Source: Neoechinorhynchus agilis
Lineage: Eukaryota; Acanthocephala
Length of the DNA stretch: 64,000 nucleotides
NCBI GenBank assembly: GCA_051530055.1
Contig: CM121342.1
Coordinates: forward strand, 14,694,001-14,758,000
Reading direction: 5' to 3'
The position numbers and the translations under genes were made by a program. Shown piece by piece: positions 36,223 to 47,000 of the stretch; within the stretch, counting starts at the first letter, position 1; each line of letters opens with the position of its first letter. The notes under the pieces are model-generated. The model saw only the letters and a list, made by a program, of their open reading frames with translations. It was not told where the DNA came from and did no database searches.

Positions 36223-37285
36223 TCAATGCCACCGTTGTTTGGCTGAACTCAATTGGCGGGACACGTATGTAGAGTGCGGATCAAGTTGGATTTGGTCATC
36301 CTTTCTAATTTTCTTTGCGCTCGGCAAATCCATCTTACTTTTATCGGTCTTCTTTCTTTTTCTCGTCTGCAAACCTTGTTTTTTCATTGAAAGTGGTCTA
36401 TTAACCTATTTTTTTACAAATTTTCAGTAAAGTTCGGTAGAAAAATTAAACCTTGTGCAGTTTATAGTAAAGGCCGCAAGCGTTGCAGACCGATTCTCCT
36501 TGCGAATTTCTTCGCCAAAGCGTTGTTTCATTGGTTCCACAATTGGCGCACTGAATGTTACTTCTAGTGCCATGCTAAAAAATTTACAATTTAACTGAAA
36601 AGATTAAACAAAAAGAAATGCTCACCATTCTCCTGTGAGAACTCTTTTCAGCGAACGGCCCAGCATTACTGGACACTCGCGGATACATATGCATTTGGGC
36701 GCATGGTTCACAGAACACATTTCCGCTTGAATCGTATCTCCAGGATATATTAATCAGATGTGATCCACAAGTACAACACGACCTCATTCTTTGGAGATGG
36801 GAATTATCGATTGAGACTGAATAGTTATAGAGAGCGAGATTGTTTCCGAACATCAGATCAGGCCTCGCAACTCCATGAGCGTAAAACTGGTGTTGATGTT
36901 GGGATTGAGTCGAATTTTGAGTCGGAAGGATTTGTTGGGTGCTCGGTTGATTGGTTGCAGCAAATCCATAAGAAGCCCTCGCCATTCCATTCATCATGCT
37001 TTGCTGATAGATTGGAGTTTGTAGGCTCGATGTGTTCATTTGTCGTATAATATCCGCTTGTTGAGGCTGGGCGAACGGATATTGATGGCCAATATTTGTC
37101 TGATGTTGACTGCTGAGAGATGCATTACACGCGTAAGGCGAGTACATTTGTCCATCAAGGGGTCTTGGAGGAACCGTTTGATAATTTGACGATGGATCAT
37201 TTGTAAGGCTCATGTCTTTATAAATATTTCCAGAGAAATGACTTTCTTGGGTATCACTTGATTTTAGACTTGTATTTTTAGTCAT
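36223..37285 (-). CDS. GATA-type transcription factor, three exons, 321 aa
   Basis: Exons 36,626-37,285, 36,452-36,574 and 36,223-36,405, all phase 0. The first part is low-complexity, rich in Gln, Ser, Asn and Pro. The C-terminal finger is canonical: '[14 protein letters not shown]' to '[12 protein letters not shown]' (C-x2-C-x17-C-x2-C). It is followed across the intron by '[19 protein letters not shown]', the basic arm that reads GATA-site DNA. The N-terminal finger is degenerate: CCTC, then 18 residues, then CEPC, with only W and a few others kept. It is nuclear and binds (A/T)GATA(A/G), as known for the family. The start at 37,285 is preferred because TTTTTAAAG/GACAA precedes it; the frame stays open to an ATG at 37,357. 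The final 35 residues are Lys/Ser-rich. Confidence 0.9.
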
Positions 37286-40200
37286 TTGTCCTTTAAAAAG
37301 TACGAACGGATCATGGTAAGAAAATGAAAAGTAAAAATATTCCTGTTTTGCAATCATTTTTACAATATAAAAATTTGCAGGATCTTCTATTTTTGCGTGT
37401 GCGCGTGTGTTTTATTGATGGCAACACACACGCAGTATAAAACGATGAGCACATCGCCAAGAAATATCTATTGCTCGATTGCCTTTCGGGAGATAAAATC
37501 AAAGACTTACTTTTATCGGCTTGCCGGATATGTATTCCTCTCGTGCACACGAGTTGTCTTTCTTGTTGTCAAATAGTATCACTTGATTTAATATCGATAA
37601 TGGAACGATACGCTCGATCTGGCTCAAGTTAGCAGCAACAAGCGAGCAATAGCACTATCTTCTTGAAGAAAGTGGAGGTGTGTGTTAAGGGAAAGGAAAG
37701 AAGTGTGTGTGTTAATTCGTCTTATCGATCCTCCGTGTGTGCTAGCTTTGATATATCTCGAGAATTCGTAGCTTAAAGGGCGCACTTGTCAGCTATATGC
37801 TCGCTCTGAGACTGATTGCTCCAAAGGGTAAATCCTCAGCCAATAAGAATTCGCATATCTTAATTGCCGTACGCGTTCTTAAAAGGACCGTACGCGATAC
37901 GCCAACCATCCTAAGGAATGTTTGAAGAGCAAAGATGGCGATAGTACCCACAAAAATATGCATACATCAAGATACGACGGCAGACATTGCGCCGACTTGG
38001 TGACAGGGTCTTCAACAGGGCTGTAGAGTGGCACAAATTCTCGGACACGCTAAAGAAATTTCTTAAAAGAACGATTAGATACGATAAAAAAATGCTAAAA
38101 CTTTCTTCATCCCAAGTGGCATTTATTTTAAGCATGGATAAAACCTATTAAATATTTGCATTCCATAGATACGACACGAGCTGTGTTTGCATTTCTCTAA
38201 GATACGCAAGGCAATTGTTTAATCTCGTATTGCTGTGTATGTTCCGTCGATGGAAAGCATCCGCAATGACAGCTGACGTGACTGAGCGGAGAACTAAATT
38301 TGTAAATGTGTGGTTGCGTTTCAATCCCAGTTAAAAATATCGATCTAAATGAGGCTTGTCTTTAAATTCGTTGCAACTTGCATTATCCTTCAAAAATGAA
38401 TGCTGTTCTCGAAAATGATATGAATTTTTGTACTTTTTGTAAGTTTACCATGAAGAATATTTATTAAATGTTTTATTGAAACCAAGTTGCGTGTTTTGAC
38501 AAAACCGAAGAGCTTTCAATACAATATTTAATTTTTCCAAGTCTCCTAATAATGCATATTAAATAAAATATTGTTTAGAACTGATTTTTGAGTTTAAGCG
38601 CAATCTATGATTTTTCAAATAAAATTATAACACCGCGCTCGTAAAACTTCTTGCTTCAAAAATATCCATATTTAAAACCAGTTTGAAAAGAGTCAATTCG
38701 GAACAGCATCTTCGAATACTTAAACTATAGTAAACATTTGTTATGCAGTTTCATGGACTGCTCTTCATGCAGGCTACTAATGCATTCGCTAAAACAAGTC
38801 GTAATAGCATAACGATGAACAAAAATTTAAATTGAATTTTTTAGACAATATTTATACAACAACTACATGAAATTTTATGTAGTTTCCGCTTTATACCACT
38901 TAATTGAATTTTAACTAACTACTGTAATCGGACCCAAAGATCATCCATAATGTCCAGTTTCTTGCATCTTAAGTCGGCAAACATCAATGTGATCGTTAAA
39001 ACGTAGCTACACAAATTAGCTAGTATTTGATACAATAATTACGATTTCTTTTAAATATATTAACACGCTTGCATTCCCTTGATTTTTCAATTGGCCGCCA
39101 AAACTGATAAGGTTCGTTGATGTTTTGAAGCTTTCGAGTGGTTCAAATAATATCAACTTCAGATTCGGCAACACTTTCTTTAAAAAAAAGGTAACGATAA
39201 TAGATACAGCGTGGTGGTTATGAGAGCCTTTGATTTTTAGGAAGTGAAAAATCTCTCATTTTTAACCTGCATTCGTTACGTATGGCTTATTCAGGATTTT
39301 AGATTACCGACGATTTCAAAAGCATGAATTCCTACGAGGTGAAATTTCTAGCACGTCCTCAACTGCCTATCTTGACATGTGGCTTTGATCATGAGTAGTG
39401 CATCAATAAATATGTTAAAAATAGTTTGAGCAGTTCAACAGCTCTTGTTGGTCACATGGGGTTTGTATTCTCTTACTACTTTTAAAAGCAACTCTAAACA
39501 TCAATCTTTAAAACCATGATAAGAAGTGAAGCCTTTGATTAATAAATCGTTATCAGGCCAAAGTTCGCTTTCAAAGTCTAAAAATCCATTTTGCAATTTT
39601 TTTCCACTTAAATATCCATTTGATTATCTCTGATTTTTTTATTCAAAAAAACTAAACTATTCGAGCTTGGGAATGTTAAATTAAAGTACTTATTCTGTTT
39701 AAACTATTAAGACTATGAAATTTCTGCGTTTTTGAGTGATATTTAACTTGTTAAAATGATCGACCTGTCAGATAACGACCATAATGATTTATAGCTGTGA
39801 AGCTATGCTGCTGTCTTAACGAACATTATGTGGCTCCTTTTGTGCAATTAAGCAGTGAATATATTGCAATTAAATCGTGCATTGGGAATTAAAAACTCAT
39901 ATTAGTTAGGATTGGGGATAAATAATAAAAATGCCCAGAAAATATGCAAGAAATATTTTTAGTTGTTGGAAGAAACAATTGATAGAGATACAAAAATCAT
40001 CTACTTGCAATAACCTTTTACAATATCGATAATTTTATTTTCTTTGTATTTTGTTAAGCAATAAGATCGATAGAAGTTTTAATTATCAACCTTATCACAA
40101 CAATTGTATGTTATTTTTTTCTCATTTAATTCTCTTAAAACATGCTTATTCAACGATTAAATGTTGCCGTACACATAAACACGAGGTTTCCGTTAGCGAC

Positions 40201-40687
40201 AAACAAAAATTATTTTACAACTCACCGTTTTATTTTAGCGTCTAGAAATTTTCACTCAAATGAAATAAAACATTGTTGAGCTCTTAAATCAGTGAAATTG
40301 CAGTGAGGTTTCGTATCGAAAAAAAACACTTTCTTGCCTATAAACTAACAATTCAATTTTAATAAAGTTTAAAAACACAGTTCTATTTAATCCTGAACGT
40401 TGTGAAGAAAAGTATTATATGATAGAAAAGTTATATTTTTAAAATTTCGGAGCAGACATTTGGACCCCATGACGCGCGGGCATCTTTCAACTATACGTTC
40501 AACCATACTGTTATCTTTTTTGAGTGGAAGAATAGATCAATCAATAAAAGACTGCGTCAACCTTGTCAGTCTTGTCTAGTTAGTCAATATGTCGCGTCTT
40601 TAGCGCACAAAATGTTGAATTTTTGCGCTATAACAGGTAAGGTTATTTATATATTTGGATATAGAGTTTTACTTAACCGTGTAACTC
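37286..40687. other. Intergenic, about 3.4 kb
   Basis: Upstream region of the GATA gene, then the 3' flank of the FIP200-like gene. GT-rich short runs lie near 37,395-37,435 and 37,676-37,742. Frames at 37,311-37,550, 37,911-38,135 and 40,051-40,245 are not protein-like. Nothing else recognised. Confidence 0.4.
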
Positions 40688-43345
40688 TCAGTCCTCCCAC
40701 GGCTCGCAATGTACAAGGAAAAATATGGATCCAGTCTTAAGATCGTGAATATTCGCTCCACTGTGAGTTATTCGACATTTAACTGAACTAATTACGCGAC
40801 CAAAGATGTACACAATTGTTGAGGATTCTTGAAAACATTTAGCGATCTTCCACGATTTTTCATTGTCCAGAAAATGTGGTAGATCTGCATCAACACAAAT
40901 CCTGTAACGAAGAGCACTTAGTTGAGTACTCCATTTCGAGTTTTCGATTTGTGAAGAGATGCAACAACGTACAATTGCTACCTTTTCATTACTACAGACA
41001 CGAAATGATTCTATTGGACGGTCTTTCTGCAACTCTCCACTCGCGTCCATTATCATCTTTATGCGTATTTTTGTTTGTTTTTAAGAACACACACAAAAAT
41101 GCCACCATATATGCTCAGGATATTGAAAGATTTTAAGCTCGAATATATTTTTAATAAAGTGATTTTTGATTTTCGCCTCGAATTCGCTCCTTCGCTCCTC
41201 ATCATCCAGTCGTATGTCTTGTAAAATAGGCGCTATTTTGCCAAAAATGCGTTTGACCTGACAAATTACCATTTTCCTTCTCTCTGCTTCCTGGAGTATG
41301 CCTTCAATTAATCGTGGACATGACAAAAACTGGTCGATGAACTTTACTCGACTTCGCAATCGGTCTCGTGTAGCAACCAACATCCTTACATCTGTATCGC
41401 ACTTATAAATATCATGCTCGCAGTTAATTAGCCATCGTAATTTGGTATTCAATAGACGAATAAGCTTTTCCTTGGATCTCTGAACGGAGAAATGAACTTC
41501 ACGAGCATAACTAAGCATTTTCTCAACTTCCGCCAATGCTATCTTATGAAACTTTTCACAAACATCATACATGAATGCGCTATCTTTCTGAATACTCAAA
41601 TCGTCCAAAATTCGTTCCATTGACGTTCTAATACTTTGTTCGTATTCTGTAGATCGGTCAAGAAATTTGTGAACATTGTCTACTCATCCAAGGTCGTTCA
41701 AATAGGAGGCTAAACAATTTTTTTTGAATCTTACACTAAAATCCTAATACCTGCATTTCTATTGATACTGGACTTTCTTTTCAGAAGAAGTTTATAAATC
41801 ATGTAGGTTCTGCAAGTGTTAAACTCAATTTACTTTATTTTTTGAAGAAAGAATATTGCCCTGAACTGTTGAATGCATCTTTGATGTGGGTATAATCATT
41901 TTTTCGATCGAAGCTATAAAAAAAGAAGAGAAAATACGAGAGTTCCACACAAGGACCTTAAGCAGTTCTTAAGTTAAGCAACAAATTAATGATAGTACAC
42001 AAATAGGAAGACAAAAATTTTCTAATTTTCGTTTATGTCAATAAATAAAGCGGCTCATGGTTTTAAAAAAATATCTACGCTTACTTGAGACGACCTTCGA
42101 TTTTTATACGGCCACTTGAAGTTCGGTCAACTCATCTTCTATATTATCCAACTTCTTGTCAGGTGATGTATTTACTCCATGAAGTAAATCCTTAATTGAC
42201 TTAAATCGATCGGTGATTTGACTTTGACTAATCTAAAATTACACTTTGGTTAGTCTATTCAGTATAAGCAGTTCGATTATTAAAAACATTTGACTCGATG
42301 ATCCGTTTCACAGGAGCAGATACGTAATCGAACGGGGATAAGAAAACAAAATTATGTTTCGAAGTAGCGCCATAGAATCGTATATAACACTTTAAGGGAC
42401 GAGTACCAGAAATGTTAGTTTTTATTTAGCGGAGCTCACCTCTTTTAAACATTTTGAAAACGTTCCTGAATCTGACAGTTTCAAATATTCCGTCAAATCT
42501 ATTTCAGTCGTTGACTTGAACTAAATTCTAATAGCATGAAACAACTTGAGTTCCATTGTCCAATACTTACATGACTGCTGATTAAGTCAAATGCATTTTC
42601 AAAAGATTCATCCAGCGATAAAGCTTCCCTGACAGATTTGGGAAATTTTTGTGATTTTAATTGCTTAACTACTAGAAGAACGTCTTTCTCCTCCTTCAAT
42701 TCCACATCATCTTCTAACTCCGAAGTCATTGTCTCTACCAAACCCAAACATGAATCTATAAAATCATCAAGGTTCGCTAAGGCAGTCATCCACCCTTGTG
42801 TGTGAAACCGATTCCACCTTTAAGACTACCCCAGGAAGATCCAATTTCCTTTAATTGTAGATGCTGATCGCGCAGAAGGCTATCGCATTCGTTTGAAAGT
42901 ATGTAAATATCCTCTCGAATTCCACACATAATCTCATATCTGTACTTCACACAGTTAACTGATGGCTTTTCATTCAAGCAGTGCCGTATTTCACGCTCGA
43001 AGACGTGCTGTTCACAAAGCGACACTTCGCTTTCTAATTCATTCAAGTTGAGAAGGTTCGTTGAAAACAAGAAAATCGGATTGTCGTCCGTTCCCGCTCC
43101 AAGTTCACATATCTTGTCTTCGTCCAACACCAAATAACCACCACTAATCAACAGTACTTGTTGATCTCTTTGTATGCAGGTATCGTTTTCCAATAGCGAT
43201 TTTATGTGCTTAATACTATGAGGAATTGGAGTAAAAATAAACTTTAGATAAGTTCGTACTTTGTAAATATAAGATTAGAACCGTCTCCAGGTTCAAAGTC
43301 GTATGAGTGCATAATCCCTCTGATAACCTCGAAAATATAAAGCAT
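40688..43345 (-). CDS. FIP200/RB1CC1-like autophagy scaffold, shortened, multi-exon
   Basis: Homologue of FIP200 (RB1CC1, Atg11/Atg17-like), the scaffold of the ULK1 complex that starts autophagosome formation. Exon 1 is 43,260-43,345 (MLYIFEV...), then a 45-nt intron. The next exon has 'QQVLLISGGYLV' and 'GAGTDDNPIFLFS', the FIP200 N-terminal hallmark (AGTDTNPIFLF). A 35-nt intron (42,795-42,829) joins 'SSWG' to 'WMTALANLDDF'. Exons follow near 42.46-42.51, 42.10-42.23 and 41.9 kb. The 41,140-41,690 exon matches the FIP200 N-domain end ('LDRSTEYEQSIR', 'LNTKLRWLINCEHD', 'AERRKMVICQ', 'FEAKIKNHFIKNIF'). The last exon (40,688-41,056) reads as the C-terminal Claw ('SFRVCSNEKVAIV', 'IVYIFGRVISSVKCRI', 'LKTGSIFFLVHCEPW'). 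The long central coiled coil of FIP200 has no room here. Exon borders around 41.7-42.2 kb are uncertain. Confidence 0.82.
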
Positions 43346-43591
43346 TTTATCTATTTCGGATACGTCTATAAAGTGCGAAACGTTTATGATAGATATCAAA
43401 AATTTGCTCGTGAAAATTTCAAAATATTCAAACCAACTTGGGAAGCGTGCTTCTAGGCCGTTTGCGCTGCGATAATTTTATTTCATCAAATTCGATTTCT
43501 TTTAAACCAACGATACGCTATTAAAATTCGGCCAGCGAACAAACAACGCAAAAAGAACATAGACGAGTGTCGTTGATGAGTATTACCACAA
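43346..43591. promoter_or_regulatory. Shared upstream region of two head-to-head genes
   Basis: Only 246 bp lie between the FIP200-like start (-) at 43,345 and the small gene start (+) at 43,592, so both promoters must fit here or overlap. No TATA box or other element is certain. The -strand ATG follows CCGAAATAG/ATAAA, a weak 3' splice site. Confidence 0.4.
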
Positions 43592-43939
43592 ATGGGGACA
43601 TCCAAATGGTACAGAGCGTTTTTAGCCGTGCTCAAATTAAGAATTTTTGCTGCTCAAGTCGGAATTCGTGAGAGGCGCTTCGTCCAGCGAATCGATAAAG
43701 AGACCAATGCCAAAGCTGTTCAACCAAAAAATCACTTTGAAGTCATTTGGAGTCTAAGAAAAGTCAACATTGACGCTGCTCAATCAATCTTGGCAGTTTT
43801 TACGTACGCAGTGAAATGTAACAAGCAGGAGAAACCTCCGCACGAGACTGACGCCGTAGGGTGGAAATCAATAAGGGAAGCATTGATATTTGCCACAAAT
43901 GACGGAATGAAACTATTTAGTGGGAGCCGCCTTGCATAA
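43592..43939 (+). CDS. Hypothetical small basic protein, 115 aa
   Basis: Single open frame, ATG to TAA, MGTSKWYRAFLAVLKLRIFA at the start. It is helical and basic in the N-terminal half and has a regular, low-repeat composition with a 'KPPHETDAVGWKSIREAL' block in the second half. It has no Cys cluster and no clear membrane segment; a basic amphipathic start would allow mitochondrial import, but that is only a guess. I do not recognise the family. It is the last gene before the satellite, about 100 bp from its edge, and shares its upstream region with the FIP200-like gene. Confidence 0.5.
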   Translation: MGTSKWYRAFLAVLKLRIFAAQVGIRERRFVQRIDKETNAKAVQPKNHFEVIWSLRKVNIDAAQSILAVFTYAVKCNKQEKPPHETDAVGWKSIREALIFATNDGMKLFSGSRLA

Positions 43940-44037
43940 AAAAAGGATGTCTCATTCACTCTTTTGTGAACTAAGTTTTGTCTTAGAAAAAAGAACAACC
44001 ACATAATATTTTTTAAATAACTAAATCCTTTTTTTCG
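43940..44037. other. Boundary between last gene and satellite
   Basis: About 100 bp of ordinary AT-rich sequence (3' flank of the small gene). The satellite begins abruptly inside a monomer at AGGTCCGATATTTCTGAAG. Confidence 0.6.
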
Positions 44038-47000
44038 AGGTCCGATATTTCTGAAGTGCAAGTTTTCTATCAATTAACCTTCTAGAAAGGCACGAGATTG
44101 TGGGCCTCGCAAAAATATCGGACCTGATAAATTCCTTCTTTAATTTTTCCGTTCTTATCGATTTGTTTAAATATTGAATTGTTCATTTTTTTATCAAGGA
44201 AAAAATGAAAAAAGGAATTTATTAGGTCCGATATTTCTGAAGTGCAGGTTTTCTATCAATTAACCTTCTAGAAAGGCACGAGATTGTGGGCCTCGCAAAA
44301 ATATCGGACCTGATAAATTCCTTCTTTAATTTTTCCGTTCTTATCGAATTGTTTAAATATTGTATTGTTCATGTTTTTCTATCAAGGAAAAAATGAAAAA
44401 AGGAATTTATTAGGTCCGATATTTCGGAAGTGCAAGTTTTCTATCAATTAACCTTCTAGAAAGGCACGAGATTGTGGGCCTCGCAAAAATATCGGACCTG
44501 ATAAATTCCTTCTTTAATTTTTCCGTTCTTATCAAATTGTTTAAATATTGAATTGTTCATTTTTTTCTATCAAGGAAAAAATGAATAAAGGAATTTATTG
44601 GGTCCGATATTTCTGAAGTGCGAGGTTTCTATTAATTAACCTTCTAGAAAGGCACGAGATTGTGGGCCTCGCAAAACTGTCGGACCTGATAAATTCCTTC
44701 TTTAATTTTTCCGTTCTTATCGATTTGTTTAAATATTGAATTGTTCATTTTTTTATCAAGGAAAAAATGAAAAAAGCAATTTATTAGGTCCAATATTTCC
44801 AAAGTGCAAGTTTTCTATCAATTAACCTTCTAGAAAGGCACGAGATTGTGGGCCTCGCAAAAATATCGGACCTGATAAATTTCTTCTTTAATTTTTCCGT
44901 TCTTATCGAATTGTTTAAATATTGAATTGTTCATTTTTTTATCAAGGAAAAAATGAAAAAAGGAATTTATTAAGTCCGATATTTCGGAAGTGCAAGTTTT
45001 CTATCAATTAACCTTCTAGAAAGGCACGAGATTGTGGGCCTCGCAAAACTATCGGACCTGATAAATTCCTTCTTTAATTTTTCCGATCTTATCGATTTGT
45101 TTAAATATTGAATTGTTCATTTTTTTATCAAGGAAAAATGAAAAAATGAATTTATTGGGTCCGATATTTCGGAAGTGCAAGTTTTCTATCAATTAACCTT
45201 CGCGAAAGGCACGAGATTGTGGGCCTCGCAAAACTATCGGACCTGATAAATTCCTTCTTTAATTTTTCCCTTCTTATCGATTTGTTTAAATATTGAATTG
45301 TTCATTTTTTTATCAAGGGAAAAATTAAAAAAGGAATTTATTAGGTCCGATATTTCTGAAGTGCAAGTTTTCTATCAATTAACCTTCTAGAAACGCACAG
45401 GATTGTGGGCTTCGCAAAAATATCGGACCCGATAAATTCCTTCTTTAATTTTTCCGTTCTTATCAAATTGTTTAAATATTAAATTGTTCATTTTTTTATC
45501 AAGATAAAAATGAAAAAAGGAATTTATTAGGTCCGATATTTCTGAAGTGCAAGTTTTCTATCAATTAACCTTCTAGAAAGCCACCAGATTGTGGGCTTCG
45601 CAAAAATATCGGACCCGATAAATCCCTTCTTTAATTTTTCCGTTCTTATCGAATTGTTTAAATATTTAATTGTTCATTTTTTATCAAGGAAAAAATGAAA
45701 GAAGCAATTTATTAGGTCCGATATTTCTGAAGTGCAAGTTTTCTATCAATTAACCTTCTAGAAAGGCACGAGATTGTGGGCTTCGCAAAAATATCGGACC
45801 CGATAAATTCCTTCTTTAATTTTTCCGTTCTTATCGAATTGTTTAAATATTGAATTGTTCATTTTTTTATCAAGGAAAAAATGAAAAAATGAATTTATTG
45901 GGTCCGATATTTCGGAAGTGCAAGTTTTCTATCAATTAACCTTCTAGAAAGGCACGAGATTGTGGGCCTCGCAAAAATATCGGACCTGATAAATTCCTTC
46001 TTTAAGTTTTCCGTTCTTATCGAATTGTTTAAATATTGAATTGTACATGTTTTTTTATCAAGGAAAAATTAAAAAGGAATTTATAAGTTCCGATATTTCG
46101 AAAGTGCAAGTTTTCTATCAATTAACCTTCTAGAAAGGCACGAGATTGTGGGCCTCGCAAAAATGTCGGACCTGATAAATTCCTTCTTTAATTTTTCCGT
46201 TCTTATCGAAGTGTTTAAATATTGTATTGTTCCTGTTTTTCTATCAAGGAAAAAATGAAAAAAGCAATTTATTAGGTCCGATATTTCGGAAGTGCAAGTT
46301 TTCTATCAATTAACCTTCTAGAAAGGCACGAGATTGTGGGCCTCGCAAAAATATCGGACCTTATCAATTCCTTCTTTAATTTTTTCGTTCTTATCGAATT
46401 GTTTAAATATTGAATTGTTCATTTTTTTATCAAGGAAAAAATGAAAAAAGCAATTTATTAGGTCCGATATTTCTGAAGTGCAAGTTTTCTATCAATTAAC
46501 CTTCTAGAAAGGCACGAGATTGTGGGCATGGCAAAAATATCGGACCTTATAAATTCCTTCTTTAATTTTTCCGTTCTTATCGAATTGTTTAAATATTGAA
46601 TTGTTCATTTTTTTTTCAAGGGTCTGAAGTGAAAGTTTTCTATCAATTAACCTTCTGAAAAGGCACGGGATTGTGGGCTTCGCAAAAATATCGGACCTGA
46701 TAAATTGCTTCTTTAATTTTTCCGTTTTTCGAATTGTTGTAATATTGAATTGTTCATTTTTTTATCAAAGAAAAAATTAAAAAAGGAATTTATTGGGTCC
46801 GATATTTCGGAAGTGCAAGTTTTCTATCAATTAACCTTCTAGAAAGGCACGAGATTGTGGGCCTCGCAAAACTATCGGACCTGATAAAATCCTTCTTTAA
46901 TTTTTCCGCTCTTATCGATTTGTTTAAATATTGAATTTTTCATTTTTTTATCAAGGAAAAAATGAAAAATTAATTTATTAGGTCCGATATTTCTGAAGTG

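Noticed and set aside
42786-42830. A 23-nt intron in the FIP200-like gene
   Set aside because: A 35-nt intron with a better donor (GTAGTC) gives an equally good protein match, so the smaller one is not needed.
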